This document shows positions 34,228-44,800 of a DNA stretch of 64,000 nucleotides, piece by piece. Every line of letters starts with the position of its first letter. Position 1 is the stretch's first letter. Source of the DNA: TH-plancto1 sp043777375 (GTDB taxonomy: Bacteria; Planctomycetota; Planctomycetia; Planctomycetales; Planctomycetaceae); assembly GCA_043777375.1 (NCBI GenBank), contig JAYWHX010000002.1, forward strand, positions 15,695 to 79,694. Direction: 5' to 3'. The translations under genes and the position numbers were made by a program. The notes under the pieces are model-generated. The model was not told where the DNA came from and did not search any database. It saw nothing but the letters and a program-made list of their open reading frames with translations.

Positions 34228-36219
34228 ATGACTGGGAGTCTCTGCAGGATGTGTTTGTTTGGATTGTTCCTGGGAATTGCCTTGGCAGGCGACCTGACAG
34301 CAGAGCCAATTGCAGTGGCCGTATCGCCCGATCGCCATGTGCGGATTGAATTTCTGTTACTTCCGAACAAGAACCATCCGACCCCTGCGTATCGGGTGAT
34401 GATGCGAGATCTGGAAATCATCGCTCCTTCTCGACTCGGGGTGGAGCTGGACGGTGAACCGGCACTGGGAACCTCGACCGAATTCTTAGGCACTGAAACT
34501 CGAACGATTGACGAGAGCTACGAGCAAGTGACGGGCAAACAACGTCATGTGACGGTGCAGGCCACGGAGACTGTCGTTCGATTGCGAGAGACAGCCGGTC
34601 CACAGCGCAAGTGGGAAGTGGTACTGTATGCGGCAGATGATGGCGTCGCGGTTCGCTATCGTTTCCCCGCCCACCGGGAGGGCGAGACCTTGGCGATTCG
34701 GCAGGAAAGAACGGAGTTCAATCTCCCAGCCGCCGCCCGCACGACCGGGTTGCCGGTCCGCGATTACACCACCTCGTTCGAGGGGTACTATCAGTCACAA
34801 CTGGTCAGTGATCTGAAGCCGAATTCGCTTTTCACACTTCCGTTTCTAGCGGAATGCGATGGCGGAGTCTTTGCCGCGATCACGGAGGCCAACGTGAATG
34901 AATACGCGGGAGCCTACCTGACTCCGCTGACTGGGGGAGGGCTGCAAACACGTTTGTCGCCGCTGCCGAAGGAACCGGCAATCGCGGTGCGGGCCACGCT
35001 CCCCCATGTCTCGCCGTGGCGGGTGGTGCTGCTCGGTGATCGAATTGGACAGCTGATCGAGTCGAACCTCGTATTGAACTTAAATGAACCTTGCGCGATC
35101 GAGGACACGTCATGGATTCGCAGTGGGAAGACGACCTTTCCGTGGTGGAATGGATACTACGAAAAGAACGTGCCCTTCAAGATGGGCCTGAACACCGAGA
35201 CAATGAAGTACTACATCGACTTCTGCGCCGAGTCGGGGATTCCGTATCACTCGCTGGATGGGGTGGGGCCGGATGCGTGGTACGGGGGGCCGATTGCTCC
35301 GTGGAAGGGTGATGACCCGACGACCGCGATCAAGGGACTGGACATTCCTGCCGTGCTCGCTCATGCAAGAGAGAAAGGGGTGCGGCTGCGATTGTGGATG
35401 AATTGGAAAGCCGCTGAGACACATATGGAACGCTCGTTCCCATTATATAAAGAGTGGGGCATCGAAGGGGTGATGCTTGACTTTATGGACCGCGATGACC
35501 AAGAGATGAACCGCTTCCTGCGCCGTGCGATACAACTGGCAGCGGAGAACCACATGACGGTCACACTGCACGGTTGTTCGAAGCCGACCGGGCTGGAGCG
35601 GACGTATCCGAATTTAATGACGAGCGAAGGGGTCTTGAACCTGGAGTATGACAAGTGGGACAAGGCCGGTGTGCCTGCCGATCACGAAGTGACCATAGCG
35701 ATGACTCGCATGCTGGCCGGCCCACTCGATTTCCATCAGGGATCATTTCGCACAGTTCGACCGGGAGAGTTCCACGCCCAGAATGACGCTCCACTGGTCA
35801 TCGGGAGTCCCGCGAAAACCTTGGCTAGCTATGTGGTGTATCAGAATCACATGTCGATGGTGGCCGACTATCCCAGTGCTTACCGAGGTCACCCCGCTTT
35901 GCCGGTGTTAGCTTCCCTTCCGACCACGTGGGACGAGACTCGCGTACTGGATGCCAAGCTGGGCGAGCATATTGTCATCGCGCGTCGCAGCGGCGAGGAT
36001 TGGTATGTCGGAGCCATGACCAATCAGACGGCGAGAACAATGGAAGTCCCGCTGGAGTTTCTCTCCGCCGGGTCATTTCGAGCGGAGTTGTTTGTCGATG
36101 ACGAGTCGGAAGTCACCCGGTTCGCAATTCGTGAAGAGGCTGTCACAGCTCAGTCCCGAGTTTCGCTGGTGCTCTCTCCGGCGGGTGGGGCTCTCGTGCG
36201 GCTCACGCGAGTGCCCTGA
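34228..36219 (+). CDS. Glycoside hydrolase family 97 (alpha-galactosidase/glucosidase-like)
   Basis: This 663-residue secreted glycosidase starts at ATG 34228 (CAGGTGG about 4 nt upstream), followed by a signal peptide (CLFGLFLGIALAGDLTAEP). The N-terminal beta-sandwich (~30-280), the catalytic TIM barrel (~285-560) and the C-terminal domain (~565-660) follow the usual GH97 order and length. In the barrel, VMLDFMDRDDQEM puts Asp418 at the position of the retaining nucleophile known from Bacteroides GH97b. Glu467 in NLMTSEGVLNLEY fits the acid/base. Inverting GH97 enzymes lack that Asp, so retaining chemistry on alpha-galactosides or related substrates is the likely activity (inference). It diverges from the MarR gene and is convergent with the Ppx gene. 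Confidence 0.92.
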   Translation: MTGSLCRMCLFGLFLGIALAGDLTAEPIAVAVSPDRHVRIEFLLLPNKNHPTPAYRVMMRDLEIIAPSRLGVELDGEPALGTSTEFLGTETRTIDESYEQVTGKQRHVTVQATETVVRLRETAGPQRKWEVVLYAADDGVAVRYRFPAHREGETLAIRQERTEFNLPAAARTTGLPVRDYTTSFEGYYQSQLVSDLKPNSLFTLPFLAECDGGVFAAITEANVNEYAGAYLTPLTGGGLQTRLSPLPKEPAIAVRATLPHVSPWRVVLLGDRIGQLIESNLVLNLNEPCAIEDTSWIRSGKTTFPWWNGYYEKNVPFKMGLNTETMKYYIDFCAESGIPYHSLDGVGPDAWYGGPIAPWKGDDPTTAIKGLDIPAVLAHAREKGVRLRLWMNWKAAETHMERSFPLYKEWGIEGVMLDFMDRDDQEMNRFLRRAIQLAAENHMTVTLHGCSKPTGLERTYPNLMTSEGVLNLEYDKWDKAGVPADHEVTIAMTRMLAGPLDFHQGSFRTVRPGEFHAQNDAPLVIGSPAKTLASYVVYQNHMSMVADYPSAYRGHPALPVLASLPTTWDETRVLDAKLGEHIVIARRSGEDWYVGAMTNQTARTMEVPLEFLSAGSFRAELFVDDESEVTRFAIREEAVTAQSRVSLVLSPAGGALVRLTRVP

Positions 36220-36245
36220 TTTTTGCCCATCATCCGGCCACCACT

Positions 36246-37898
36246 CTAACTGCCTGGGCGGAAGTCAGCCCGGGAGGTCGTACGAAACTGGACCTGGAGT
36301 CCGAAGATCTCCTCGAACAAGCTGCGATTCTGCTTGAGAGCCAATTGCTCGATGGACAGATCGTCAACGTTCGGAATGGAAATGAGGAGTGTGTTTGCTT
36401 TGCGGTGACATTCCAATTCACGCACTCGACTGGAGCGAGAGGCGTCCAGAGAAATAGCGATCCGCAGAATCGCTGCCATTTTGGAGACAGCCACGCGTCC
36501 GTCTCGATCAAGAGTGCTATAGAACGGATGCGTCGGCTTGGGAGATGAGCGGCGGTGGTAGCGTGTCACCAAGCCAACTTGCATCACATCCGCACTTGAT
36601 AAGCCGAATAGTTCGCTGTTCATGATCAGATACTGCGAGTGTTTATGTAAGCTGCCCGTATTTACAAAAGATCCGATTTCATGCAAGATCGAAGCGACAT
36701 ACAGCAGTAATTCATAACGGGCATCGAATCCGTGTTCAGATTTCAGCTCGCGAAACAACTTTTGAGACAACTCGGCCACTTGAACGGCATGGTCTTCGTC
36801 GAATTGATACTTCCGACCGAGTTCTAATGCGGAGCGCACGATCTGTCGACGAAAATCCTCTGACCAGACGCCTCCATCAGCCATTTCCCTGAGCAAACCA
36901 TCTCTCAGATTCGCACTGCTCACATGGATCTGATCCAAATTCAGCAGCCGAGCGAGTTCGAGATAGGTGAGTAGCGCTGGCCCAGCAGTCTCGGCTTCCG
37001 CAAATGGAATGCGGTATTTACGAACAATGGCGTCTTCGCCCAGCTCTAAGAACCCATCGACGAACTTTGCCAGTTGCTTGACGGTAATAATTCCGAACTG
37101 CTGAGGATCCCATTCTTTTAAGATCTGCCTGGCCGCAAAACGGGCATCACCACCGAGGGCGAGGAGTTCCACTTTACGATTGGCTGGAATGTGCGACGGC
37201 AGAGTTTCGAGTTGTCGCTGAATTTCGCTCTGCATAATGTCGCGCAGCTTGGACTGCGTGGCCCGCAGGGATTCGAGTGACTCGTGAAGTCGCAATGACC
37301 CGAGACGAAACGCATGCGCATAGGCGACGTTTCCGGCATCGACATACAGCAACTCTGTACTGCCTCCACCGACTTCGGCGATGGCGACGCGGGCATCATC
37401 GAGTTCGGGGTGTGACGCCAACTGATCCTTGATGCTGCGATAAGTGATGCGGTGGACTTCTGGTTCGTCGATCGTCTCGACATTCAGACCTGTGGCCACA
37501 TAGATTCGATCCACAAAGGCGATGCGATTTGTCGCCTCACGGACGGCACTCGTGGCCACGACACGTATTTGCTCCGGACGGGTAATCTGATACTCGGCCA
37601 ACTTCTTGCGATAGGTCTTCAGGACACGCACGCAGTCTTCGATTGTTGAACGAGCGATCTCCCCCTTTGTGAAGGTATCCTTTCCCAGACGCACCCCCTG
37701 AGACAGATTCTCGATGACTCTCACTTGGCTGGCGGAATCAATCTCCGCAATTGCCATGCGAATGGAATTGGTTCCCACATCGATGACAGCCACCACGCGG
37801 GAGGGGCCGGACCGCGGACTGGGGGGAGGGGTGGGACTCACGAGGGGATCCAACTCGAACGAGGAAAACAGAGATCGTGGGGATGTTCCCATGATCAC
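36246..37898 (-). CDS. Ppx/GppA exopolyphosphatase/guanosine pentaphosphatase
   Basis: This 550-residue cytoplasmic enzyme has an actin-like Ppx/GppA fold with phosphate motifs VAVIDVGTNSIRMAIAEI (~35-52) and IAEVGGGSTELLYVDAG (~165-180), and VATSAVREATN containing the conserved catalytic Glu. A C-terminal HD-type region (~345-510) shows LYVASILHEIGSFVN, HSQYLIMNSELFGLS and TRYHRRS. The family hydrolyses inorganic polyphosphate from the chain end or converts pppGpp to ppGpp; sequence alone does not decide. The start is GTG 37898, with ATG 37892 as an alternative; neither has a clear ribosome site. The ~25 residues before the first motif are Ser/Pro-rich. It is convergent with GH97 (26 nt apart), with no evident operon. 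Confidence 0.92.
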   Translation of the reverse strand: MIMGTSPRSLFSSFELDPLVSPTPPPSPRSGPSRVVAVIDVGTNSIRMAIAEIDSASQVRVIENLSQGVRLGKDTFTKGEIARSTIEDCVRVLKTYRKKLAEYQITRPEQIRVVATSAVREATNRIAFVDRIYVATGLNVETIDEPEVHRITYRSIKDQLASHPELDDARVAIAEVGGGSTELLYVDAGNVAYAHAFRLGSLRLHESLESLRATQSKLRDIMQSEIQRQLETLPSHIPANRKVELLALGGDARFAARQILKEWDPQQFGIITVKQLAKFVDGFLELGEDAIVRKYRIPFAEAETAGPALLTYLELARLLNLDQIHVSSANLRDGLLREMADGGVWSEDFRRQIVRSALELGRKYQFDEDHAVQVAELSQKLFRELKSEHGFDARYELLLYVASILHEIGSFVNTGSLHKHSQYLIMNSELFGLSSADVMQVGLVTRYHRRSSPKPTHPFYSTLDRDGRVAVSKMAAILRIAISLDASRSSRVRELECHRKANTLLISIPNVDDLSIEQLALKQNRSLFEEIFGLQVQFRTTSRADFRPGS

Positions 37899-38007
37899 TG
37901 GGGGGAGGCAACGTGACTTTGGCGAAGGAGTTCATATTTCACAGAGCAGCCCTGTGCCGCCAAGGGTCTGAGAATGAGGTCACGTACGATTCCCAGAGAT
38001 CCTCATT

Positions 38008-38103
38008 TTCCATTCGCTTCCTTCGCGACCTTTATGTTTCCGTTTTGACTCAGCTTGATGGGGGGGATTGAACATAAAGGTCGCGAAGAACGTGAAGGGG
38101 GAG
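38008..38103. repeat. Palindromic repeat of the AAGG-unit family, reversed-arm form
   Basis: An exact 18-bp inverted match (38021-38038 with AACATAAAGGTCGCGAAG at 38071-38088) is separated by 32 bp. Flanks continue imperfectly, with CGCTTCC-type and AACGTGAAGGGGG-type units. The arm order is opposite to the copies at 25 kb: here the TTCC-rich arm comes first. Confidence 0.75.
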
Positions 38104-38321
38104 TGAAAGAGGGTTCTCCTCCGAAGTCTCGCGAAACCTGCATACGCTCTTGAGGAGAGACATACTGAAGCGTGCCGCCCCCCGAGGGACCGCTACAACC
38201 ACACCTCAAAAATTCATGGGAAAGCAGGGTTTTTCTGCAATATCTTCCATTCGCGAGGCGTCATACCGTAAGTTTCCCTCGGACTGCTCGGAATTTCCCA
38301 GTCGTCACAAGCCTCACAACC

Positions 38322-38350
38322 TGCCCAAACTGCGTCAAGTGGCCTATACT
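38322..38350 (+). promoter_or_regulatory. Weak sigma70-like promoter candidate
   Basis: TATACT (38345-38350) is a near-consensus -10 box. The hexamer 17 bp upstream (TGCCCA) matches TTGACA at only three positions. It sits about 50 nt before ATG 38401. Planctomycete promoter rules are poorly known, so this is a low-confidence guess. Confidence 0.25.
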
Positions 38351-38400
38351 GCGACCGGATCGGGCGACAGCGCCCGTGTCGGTTGTCCAAGGATGCGACC

Positions 38401-41400
38401 ATGCGCCACCTGTTTTTGACCTTCCTTTCCGTCGTCCTGCTGTTCAGCCAACCGCTGCCAGTCGCAGGACAAGAGGCCCCGCCCGCTGTGGTTGATCCAG
38501 CCGCTCCCGCGACGCCGGAGCCTGCCCAGCCCGCCGAACCGGCTGAGGCGGCTGTGGCGGAGGCGGCGAAAAAGCCGGAAGGGCCGCGTGAGATTTACCT
38601 GCCCTTCAAGTTCCTCAAAGGGATCTTTGAGAGTCAGGGAGCCAGTGTGGTCGTCCCGCTGGACGAGTACCAGCGTCTCAAAGCGGCGGCAGAGAAGGCC
38701 CCAGTCGCTCCTCCGGCAGTCAGTGCGGTCATTACTGGTGCGACTTATGCCGCCAGTGTTGAGCAAGACCTCGCCCGCATTCGAGCGGAATTGACCGTCA
38801 ATGTTCTCGGCACGCCGTGGGTCGAAGTCCCGATCCGCTTCGGCGATGCCGCAGTGGCTAAGCTCGAAGCCGGTGACAAAATCCTGCTGAAGGGGACCGG
38901 CGATGGCAACTATTCACTCCTCTTCGGAAATACCGGCGAGCAAAAAATCGTCCTCGAACTGACTGCTCGTATCCACACGTCACCGGAAGGTCGCGAATTC
39001 GGCTTCGATGTCCCGACCACCGGCATCACGACGTTCGAGATTGTCATCCCCGAAGCCGACCAGACCGTCGAAGTCACGCCCCGCCTGATTGCGATTCCTG
39101 CCGAAGCCGCTGCGATGCAGACCCGCTTCAAGGCCAACCTGGGATCGACGCCGCGCATCACCGCTCGCTGGCGTCCCAAGGCGACCAGCAAGCCCGAGAT
39201 GGACCTGCTCGCCAGTGTCACCAATTACACCCGCGTCAGTGTCGAAGACGGACTGATCCATACAGACGCACAGTTCGCCTATGAAGTTCTACGCGGCGAA
39301 GTCTCCCAGCTGCGGATTTCCGTTCCAGTCGGGCACCGCATTCTGGATGTCTCCGCCGAAGCCCGCTTGAAGGGGTGGCAGGCGAAGGAAGAAGACGGTC
39401 GGCAAGTCGTGTCTGTGGAACTGCTCGGCGGGCAGACCGGCAAGTTCAATGTCGAGGTCCATACCGAGCGCAAGATTCCCGAAGAGGCGTTCGATGTGGC
39501 GGGCTCGACCGAGGCCGCGCTCGTCGGCATCCACGCGCTGGATGTCGTACGCGAATCGGGCCAGATCGGGCTGTTCAATTCCGCGGATCTGACGCTCACC
39601 ATTGAAGAGCAGCAGGGTGTGGTTCGCATCGATGCCAATGAACTGCAAGAACGTTTGCGGGGCGAGCGAGTCACATCGTTCAAATATTACTCACCCAAGT
39701 TCGTGCTCAAGGCGTCCGTCAAACCTGTGCAGCCGCGCGTGCTGGTTGACCAGTCCGCGCAGCTGGTCTTCGGAGATGATGAGCTGCGATTAATCTCGGG
39801 AATCCAGTACACGATCGAGCGGGCGGGTCTGTTTCAGTTGCAGTTGAAAGTGCCGGACGGTCTGGTGATCGACACCGTCGAATGCCCCGGCCTAAAGGAT
39901 TTCAATGTGGATGAGGCGACTCGCCTGCTGACCGTGAATCTCAATGACAAGACGCTGGGCACGATCCCACTGACGGTTCGCGGACACCGCAACTACGCAG
40001 CTGGAATGGAACAGGCCGAGCTAACTCTGCCGGTTCTGGAGCCCGTCGGAGCCGAACGAGATACCGGCAATCTGCATGTCTTCGCCAAGGAATCGATTGA
40101 GGTCATCACCAATGAGGTGGGGTTGGCCTCAGCCCAACCGCTTCCCGTTGTTCCCGGCTCAGCTGTGGGCGATGCGCTGGCCACATCGTCGTGGAGCTAC
40201 ACCCGCCGCCCGGTGACAATCCCCGTTAAAACGGCGCGGAAGCCAACTCGTATTTACGCCACGGTCGCGACCACGGTCCACCTTCAACCGGAACTCAGCG
40301 AGATCAAAACTCAGCTCGATTTCCAGGTGCAGTACGCGGGGATCGACACGTTCCGCTTCTTGGTTCCTGAATCCGTGTCCGACCGTGTTCAAATTGAGAG
40401 CGTCTCCACCAATGGCAACTCGCCCGGCGTGAAGCAAAAATCAGCGGCTCCCGCAAAGGATGGCTGGGTCGAGTGGACCGTTGTCATGCAGCGAGAAGTG
40501 ATTGGCACGCAGCGGTTCGCGATCTCGTATGACATGAAACCAGAACCCACGACTGGTTCGGTCGAACGCAAAATCACGGCCCAGGTCCTGCGGCCTTTGG
40601 GCTACGAAAAGGGCGAGGCCAAGACTCCGCTGTCGCAGGTCAGCGGTGAGCTGGTCATCACCAAAGATGATTCTCTGGCTGTCAGTGCGAAGGCCACTGG
40701 GGGCGATGTCGAGCCGATCGATGTGCGCGAGCTGTCCACCCTGCCGCAGACCGGGACACAAGCGTTCCAGTACTTCACTCAGCCGGACGATTCCGCGATC
40801 CAGCTGGCGATCACGCAGACCAAATACGAGATCGAGCAGGTCGTTGCGACCGTCGTGTCCAAGGCACTGGTCGAGATCGTCACGGGCGAAACGGCTGATG
40901 CCACCTACTTGGCTCGGATGCGTCTGAAGACCAGTGAGCGGCAACGCCTGCTGGCTCATTTGCCGAAGGGTTTGAAAGTTCTCAACGTCACTGTCGCTGG
41001 CCGCGAAGTCAGCCTCGAAAAGGCCGACGTGGCCGAAGATCAGCGGCTCGGTGGATCGTGGGAAACGTTCTGGATTAACGTCGCCCGCGATACAAGCAGC
41101 GATCAGGAATTCATCGTCTCGCTGCATTTCCAGTGGGGCGTCAACCCCGCACTCGGCGACAGCACCTATGGACGCGGATCGCTCGATCTGCCACTGCCCG
41201 TTCTGGGACAGAAGGGCACTGTCCCCGTTCAGCAACTCAAGACCGTTGTCTATGTGCCCGAGAAGTTTTCCCTCGTGGGCGACCCTGTCGGATTTGTCGC
41301 GCCGCTGCGCATCAGGCCGTGGCATGTTCTGTGGTGGGGGCATCGTCCACCGGCCACAATTGACGATAGCTGGTTCGGAGACAGCGGGGCATCCGACCGA

Positions 41401-41859
41401 CTCCCGACTCAAGGCCGAATGGCGTATGCCTACACCAATCTCGGTGGGGCGAACCAGATCACCGTCACGTGGTGGAACCGCATCGGCATGGCGTTCCTCT
41501 TCAGCCTCTCCGCAGCTGCGGTCGCTCTGCTATTGATGCGAACATCGGTCGACAACAAGCTCAGCGTGTTGATGATCGCCGTATTCGCAGCTGTGCTGTA
41601 TGGTCTGAAGGATTCGCAAACTTTGGCTCACGTGCTGCTGGCCGCTCGTTATGGTTTGCTGTTCCTCTTCGGTCTGTGGACGGTAAAAACCGTCTTCGGT
41701 CGCCGCGCAATTGCGGCGACCATGCTGGCAGCCGCACCGCTAACTGCCGCTGTTCCGACGACGGTGACACCCGCTCCGGTCTCGGAAACCGCTTCGAGTG
41801 ATTCTCCTCCTCCTCCCCCGCTTGAGAACTCTGGGAACGACCAGTCTTCACAGGCCTGA
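38401..41859 (+). CDS. Large exported membrane protein, unknown function, module paralogue of the next gene (1152 aa)
   Basis: I do not recognise a named family. ATG 38401 (AAGGA 7 nt upstream) opens a clear signal peptide (FLTFLSVVLLFSQPLPVAGQ). A Pro/Ala/Glu-rich linker (~25-62) leads to YLPFKFLKGIF and a VVPLDEYQRL module, then long beta-strand-rich repeats with few cysteines to ~1020. Near the C-terminus are hydrophobic helices (~1030-1050, ~1058-1077 and ~1085-1105) that probably anchor it in a membrane, and a Pro-rich tail. The opening module resembles the N-terminus of the 2810-residue protein (VPLEEFDAV) and a third copy inside it (VYLPQPLFLELW). The two genes are 23 nt apart and surely co-transcribed. 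The bulk is probably periplasmic. A scaffold or envelope-tether role is only a guess. Confidence 0.85.
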   Translation: MRHLFLTFLSVVLLFSQPLPVAGQEAPPAVVDPAAPATPEPAQPAEPAEAAVAEAAKKPEGPREIYLPFKFLKGIFESQGASVVVPLDEYQRLKAAAEKAPVAPPAVSAVITGATYAASVEQDLARIRAELTVNVLGTPWVEVPIRFGDAAVAKLEAGDKILLKGTGDGNYSLLFGNTGEQKIVLELTARIHTSPEGREFGFDVPTTGITTFEIVIPEADQTVEVTPRLIAIPAEAAAMQTRFKANLGSTPRITARWRPKATSKPEMDLLASVTNYTRVSVEDGLIHTDAQFAYEVLRGEVSQLRISVPVGHRILDVSAEARLKGWQAKEEDGRQVVSVELLGGQTGKFNVEVHTERKIPEEAFDVAGSTEAALVGIHALDVVRESGQIGLFNSADLTLTIEEQQGVVRIDANELQERLRGERVTSFKYYSPKFVLKASVKPVQPRVLVDQSAQLVFGDDELRLISGIQYTIERAGLFQLQLKVPDGLVIDTVECPGLKDFNVDEATRLLTVNLNDKTLGTIPLTVRGHRNYAAGMEQAELTLPVLEPVGAERDTGNLHVFAKESIEVITNEVGLASAQPLPVVPGSAVGDALATSSWSYTRRPVTIPVKTARKPTRIYATVATTVHLQPELSEIKTQLDFQVQYAGIDTFRFLVPESVSDRVQIESVSTNGNSPGVKQKSAAPAKDGWVEWTVVMQREVIGTQRFAISYDMKPEPTTGSVERKITAQVLRPLGYEKGEAKTPLSQVSGELVITKDDSLAVSAKATGGDVEPIDVRELSTLPQTGTQAFQYFTQPDDSAIQLAITQTKYEIEQVVATVVSKALVEIVTGETADATYLARMRLKTSERQRLLAHLPKGLKVLNVTVAGREVSLEKADVAEDQRLGGSWETFWINVARDTSSDQEFIVSLHFQWGVNPALGDSTYGRGSLDLPLPVLGQKGTVPVQQLKTVVYVPEKFSLVGDPVGFVAPLRIRPWHVLWWGHRPPATIDDSWFGDSGASDRLPTQGRMAYAYTNLGGANQITVTWWNRIGMAFLFSLSAAAVALLLMRTSVDNKLSVLMIAVFAAVLYGLKDSQTLAHVLLAARYGLLFLFGLWTVKTVFGRRAIAATMLAAAPLTAAVPTTVTPAPVSETASSDSPPPPPLENSGNDQSSQA

Positions 41860-41882
41860 ATCCAAAGGAGGGGAGAGAGATC

Positions 41883-44800
41883 ATGAAGAGTTTTCAGTCG
41901 TCAGTTTTCAGTTGTCAGTCAGCAGAGCGACTCGCTCACATGTCTCGGTCAGAGAATGACCACGGAGGCACGGAGGCACGGAGAGGAGGAGGGAGTTGTC
42001 ATCGGCAACCAACCACCGGCGACCTCATCGCTTCTATCCGAAATGGAATTGATGCCTCCCTCGCCCCCCCAACAATTTCCCTCCACTCTTCTCCGTGCCT
42101 CCGTGCCTCCGTGGTGAACCTCTTCCTCCGGGGACTCGTGCTCACGCTCCTGCTCTTGCTCGGACAGTCATCGACACCGGCCCAAGACCCGGTCGATCTG
42201 CTCGATCAACCGCTGCGGCATATTTTCGTCCCACTCGAAGAGTTCGACGCCGTAATGGCCCGTGATCGTCAGGGTGTCCTGATCAAGAAGGCCGAGTTCG
42301 AAGCACTCGTTGCCGAGGCGATCAAGAACAAGCCCGTCGGAGTCCAACCGACCGGAGTTGTCGTCTCATCCGCCAACTACGTGGCCAAGATCGATGGCGA
42401 TCAGCTGGTCATGACGGCCACGATCCAGTTCACGAATTTCAACAAAACCTGGACTGAATTTCACATCCCGGCAAGTGGTCTCTCGGTCGAGAAGTGCCAT
42501 ATTAATGGACAGCCCGCGCTGGCGGGATGGCATGCCGAGAATCCCAACATCCTGCGAGTCTTCACCGACGTTCAAGGGGCCGGCACGATCACCCTCGATC
42601 TCTCCGCGCGGCTGGCAGCTGTGGGCAGCGATCTGGCGACGGGCTTTGGGATTGTCCCGGCTGCCAGCGGCGAATTGGTGGTCTCGCTTCCGGCAGGCAA
42701 ATTTCTGCAAGAGAGCGGGAACAACTTTCCTCGCAGCGCTCCGGCAGATCAGCCCGCCGAGTACCGCGTCGCTCTGGGAGGGCACTCAAGTGTCACACTC
42801 CAAATCACCAATCGACAGGCCAGTACGCGCACGGATGCCTTGACCTTGGCCAATACGGCGATCGCGGTGGCTGTCGCTCCCGGTGAGGTGACTTGGTCGG
42901 CCAAGTCCGCGCTGCAGGTCGTGGGGCGCCCCGTTGACCGCATCGTCTGTACTGTCCCCATGTCGCTGGAGATCACGGCGGTGGAGTCGACCGGCCTCGA
43001 TTCGTGGTTGCTAACTGACACGCCGGATGACCCGGCGCGGACCACGATCACGCTGGCATATCGTCAGCCATTCGAGGGCAGTCGCGAGATCACCTTTCGA
43101 GGTGTGTTGAAAGCCGCCAGCGACATGGCGTGGGAAGTGCCGACGCTCGACTTCAATGACATCACATCGCAGGTCGGCATTGCCGAGGTCCGCTACCCAG
43201 CGGGTGTTCGCCTGCGGGTCGGCGAACTCGATGGAGTTCGCACCGTGGTCAGCCAGGCGGTGACTGCGGAGAACGGAGACTCGCTGCTGCACTTCCAGAT
43301 CTGGAAGCCGCGTTTCAAGCTGCCGTTTGTGACCGAGCCGAAGACCCGCGAAGTCCGCGCCGCTGTGACAAACCTGCTCGACCTCAATGCCAACGGTCTC
43401 GACTTCACAGCTGTCATCAATCTGCAAACACGCCTCGCTCCGCTGTTCGATGCACAGATCAATCTCCCGGCCGAATGGCAGATCCGCAGTGTCTTCCTCG
43501 GCGATCAACCGATCACATGGCAGGTCGTTCCGCAGGAAGCAGGCATCAATCAGATCCGCATCACGTTCCCGACTCCGATCCCGGCGGATGGGACCGTCTC
43601 ACTGACCTTGAATGCCGGACTCGAACCCGAGAAGTGGCCCGTCGAGGACCAGCCCACCCAGATCGCGCTCCCACGTTTACAGCTGCCACAAGCGGGTGTG
43701 ATCGAGGGGCTCTATGGGATCACCGCCGAGGTCGCACTGGATGTCGTTCCCGCCGAGGTCGCGGGTCTCGATCAGCCTAGCCCGGCGGAGCTCAATATCC
43801 TGCGGCAGAAGATTGCCGCCTATGGCCGAGAGATCCGCCTGGGTTTCAGCCTGCAGGACTCCGAATACAAGGGCCAGCTGAAGGTCGCTCGCAAGCCTGC
43901 TCGGATATCGAGCAATGCATCGACGTTCTTCCGCATCGAGCCTGACACGCTGAACACGCACATCGAGAGCCAGCTGCGCATCGAGGGCGGGGGAGTTCGG
44001 CAGTTGCTGATCGATCTGCCAGAAGCGTCGGGGACTGACCTGCGATTCCGGTTATCGCCGTTTTTCACCGTGATGCCCAATGCTGGTGACCAGCAACGAA
44101 TCAGCCTGCCGATTCCTCCGAAAATCGTCGAGCAAACTGCTGCCCCGGCCAAGAACGGCATCCGCCGCTGGACGTTGCGGTTCGATCGCTATGCGAACGA
44201 CACCTATCGGCTGTCGGTCGATATCCGTCATCCACGACCCGAGAAGGGGCCATTCAATTGCCCTGTGTTCACTGTCATCGGAGCCGAACGCGAGACGGGG
44301 TTCGTCGCGATCGAAGCCTCGCAGGAGCAGTTCCTGTCTCCGCTGGCCACCGATGTCACCGGGCAGCCGCTGCTGAAGGTCGACCCGATCGACTTCCCAC
44401 CAGCGGCCTATCGTCCACAAGAGGCGATCGTCGCGGGCTACCGCTACACCCGGCCCGGCTGGGCGCTGGCTGTCGGCGAGCAACGCTTCGACCGGGCACA
44501 GGTGCCGACAGCGGTCGGTCACTCGGCGGGATACAAGACTGTTCTCGGGCGGAATGGCGAACTTCAGCATCAAGCTGATCTGGAGTTCACGGCCATCGGC
44601 GTGCAGAACCTGAAGGTACGTCTGCCGGAGAATGTCGACCTCTGGGCCGTGCAACTCGATGGACAACCGCAGGAGATACGCAGCCAGGCAGACGGCCTGC
44701 TCGTGGCGGTTCCCCAAGATGGTCAGGCGACGGCGCATCACACGCTGACCCTGTTCTACCGCTCCAGCTTGCCGACTCCGAACAGTGACGAGTTCCGCCA

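Larger units (their letters stand above)
37899..38400. other. Divergent intergenic region with palindromic repeat and possible promoter
   Basis: About 500 bases separate the Ppx start and the 1152-residue exported protein. They contain the inverted repeat at 38008-38103 and a weak promoter-like pair at 38322-38350. Nothing else was recognised; small open frames here lack domain support. Confidence 0.4.

Noticed and set aside
40441..41412. A 323-codon minus-strand frame opposite the 1152-residue gene
   Set aside because: The plus-strand gene has a signal peptide, module homology and operon spacing; the opposite frame has none of these.
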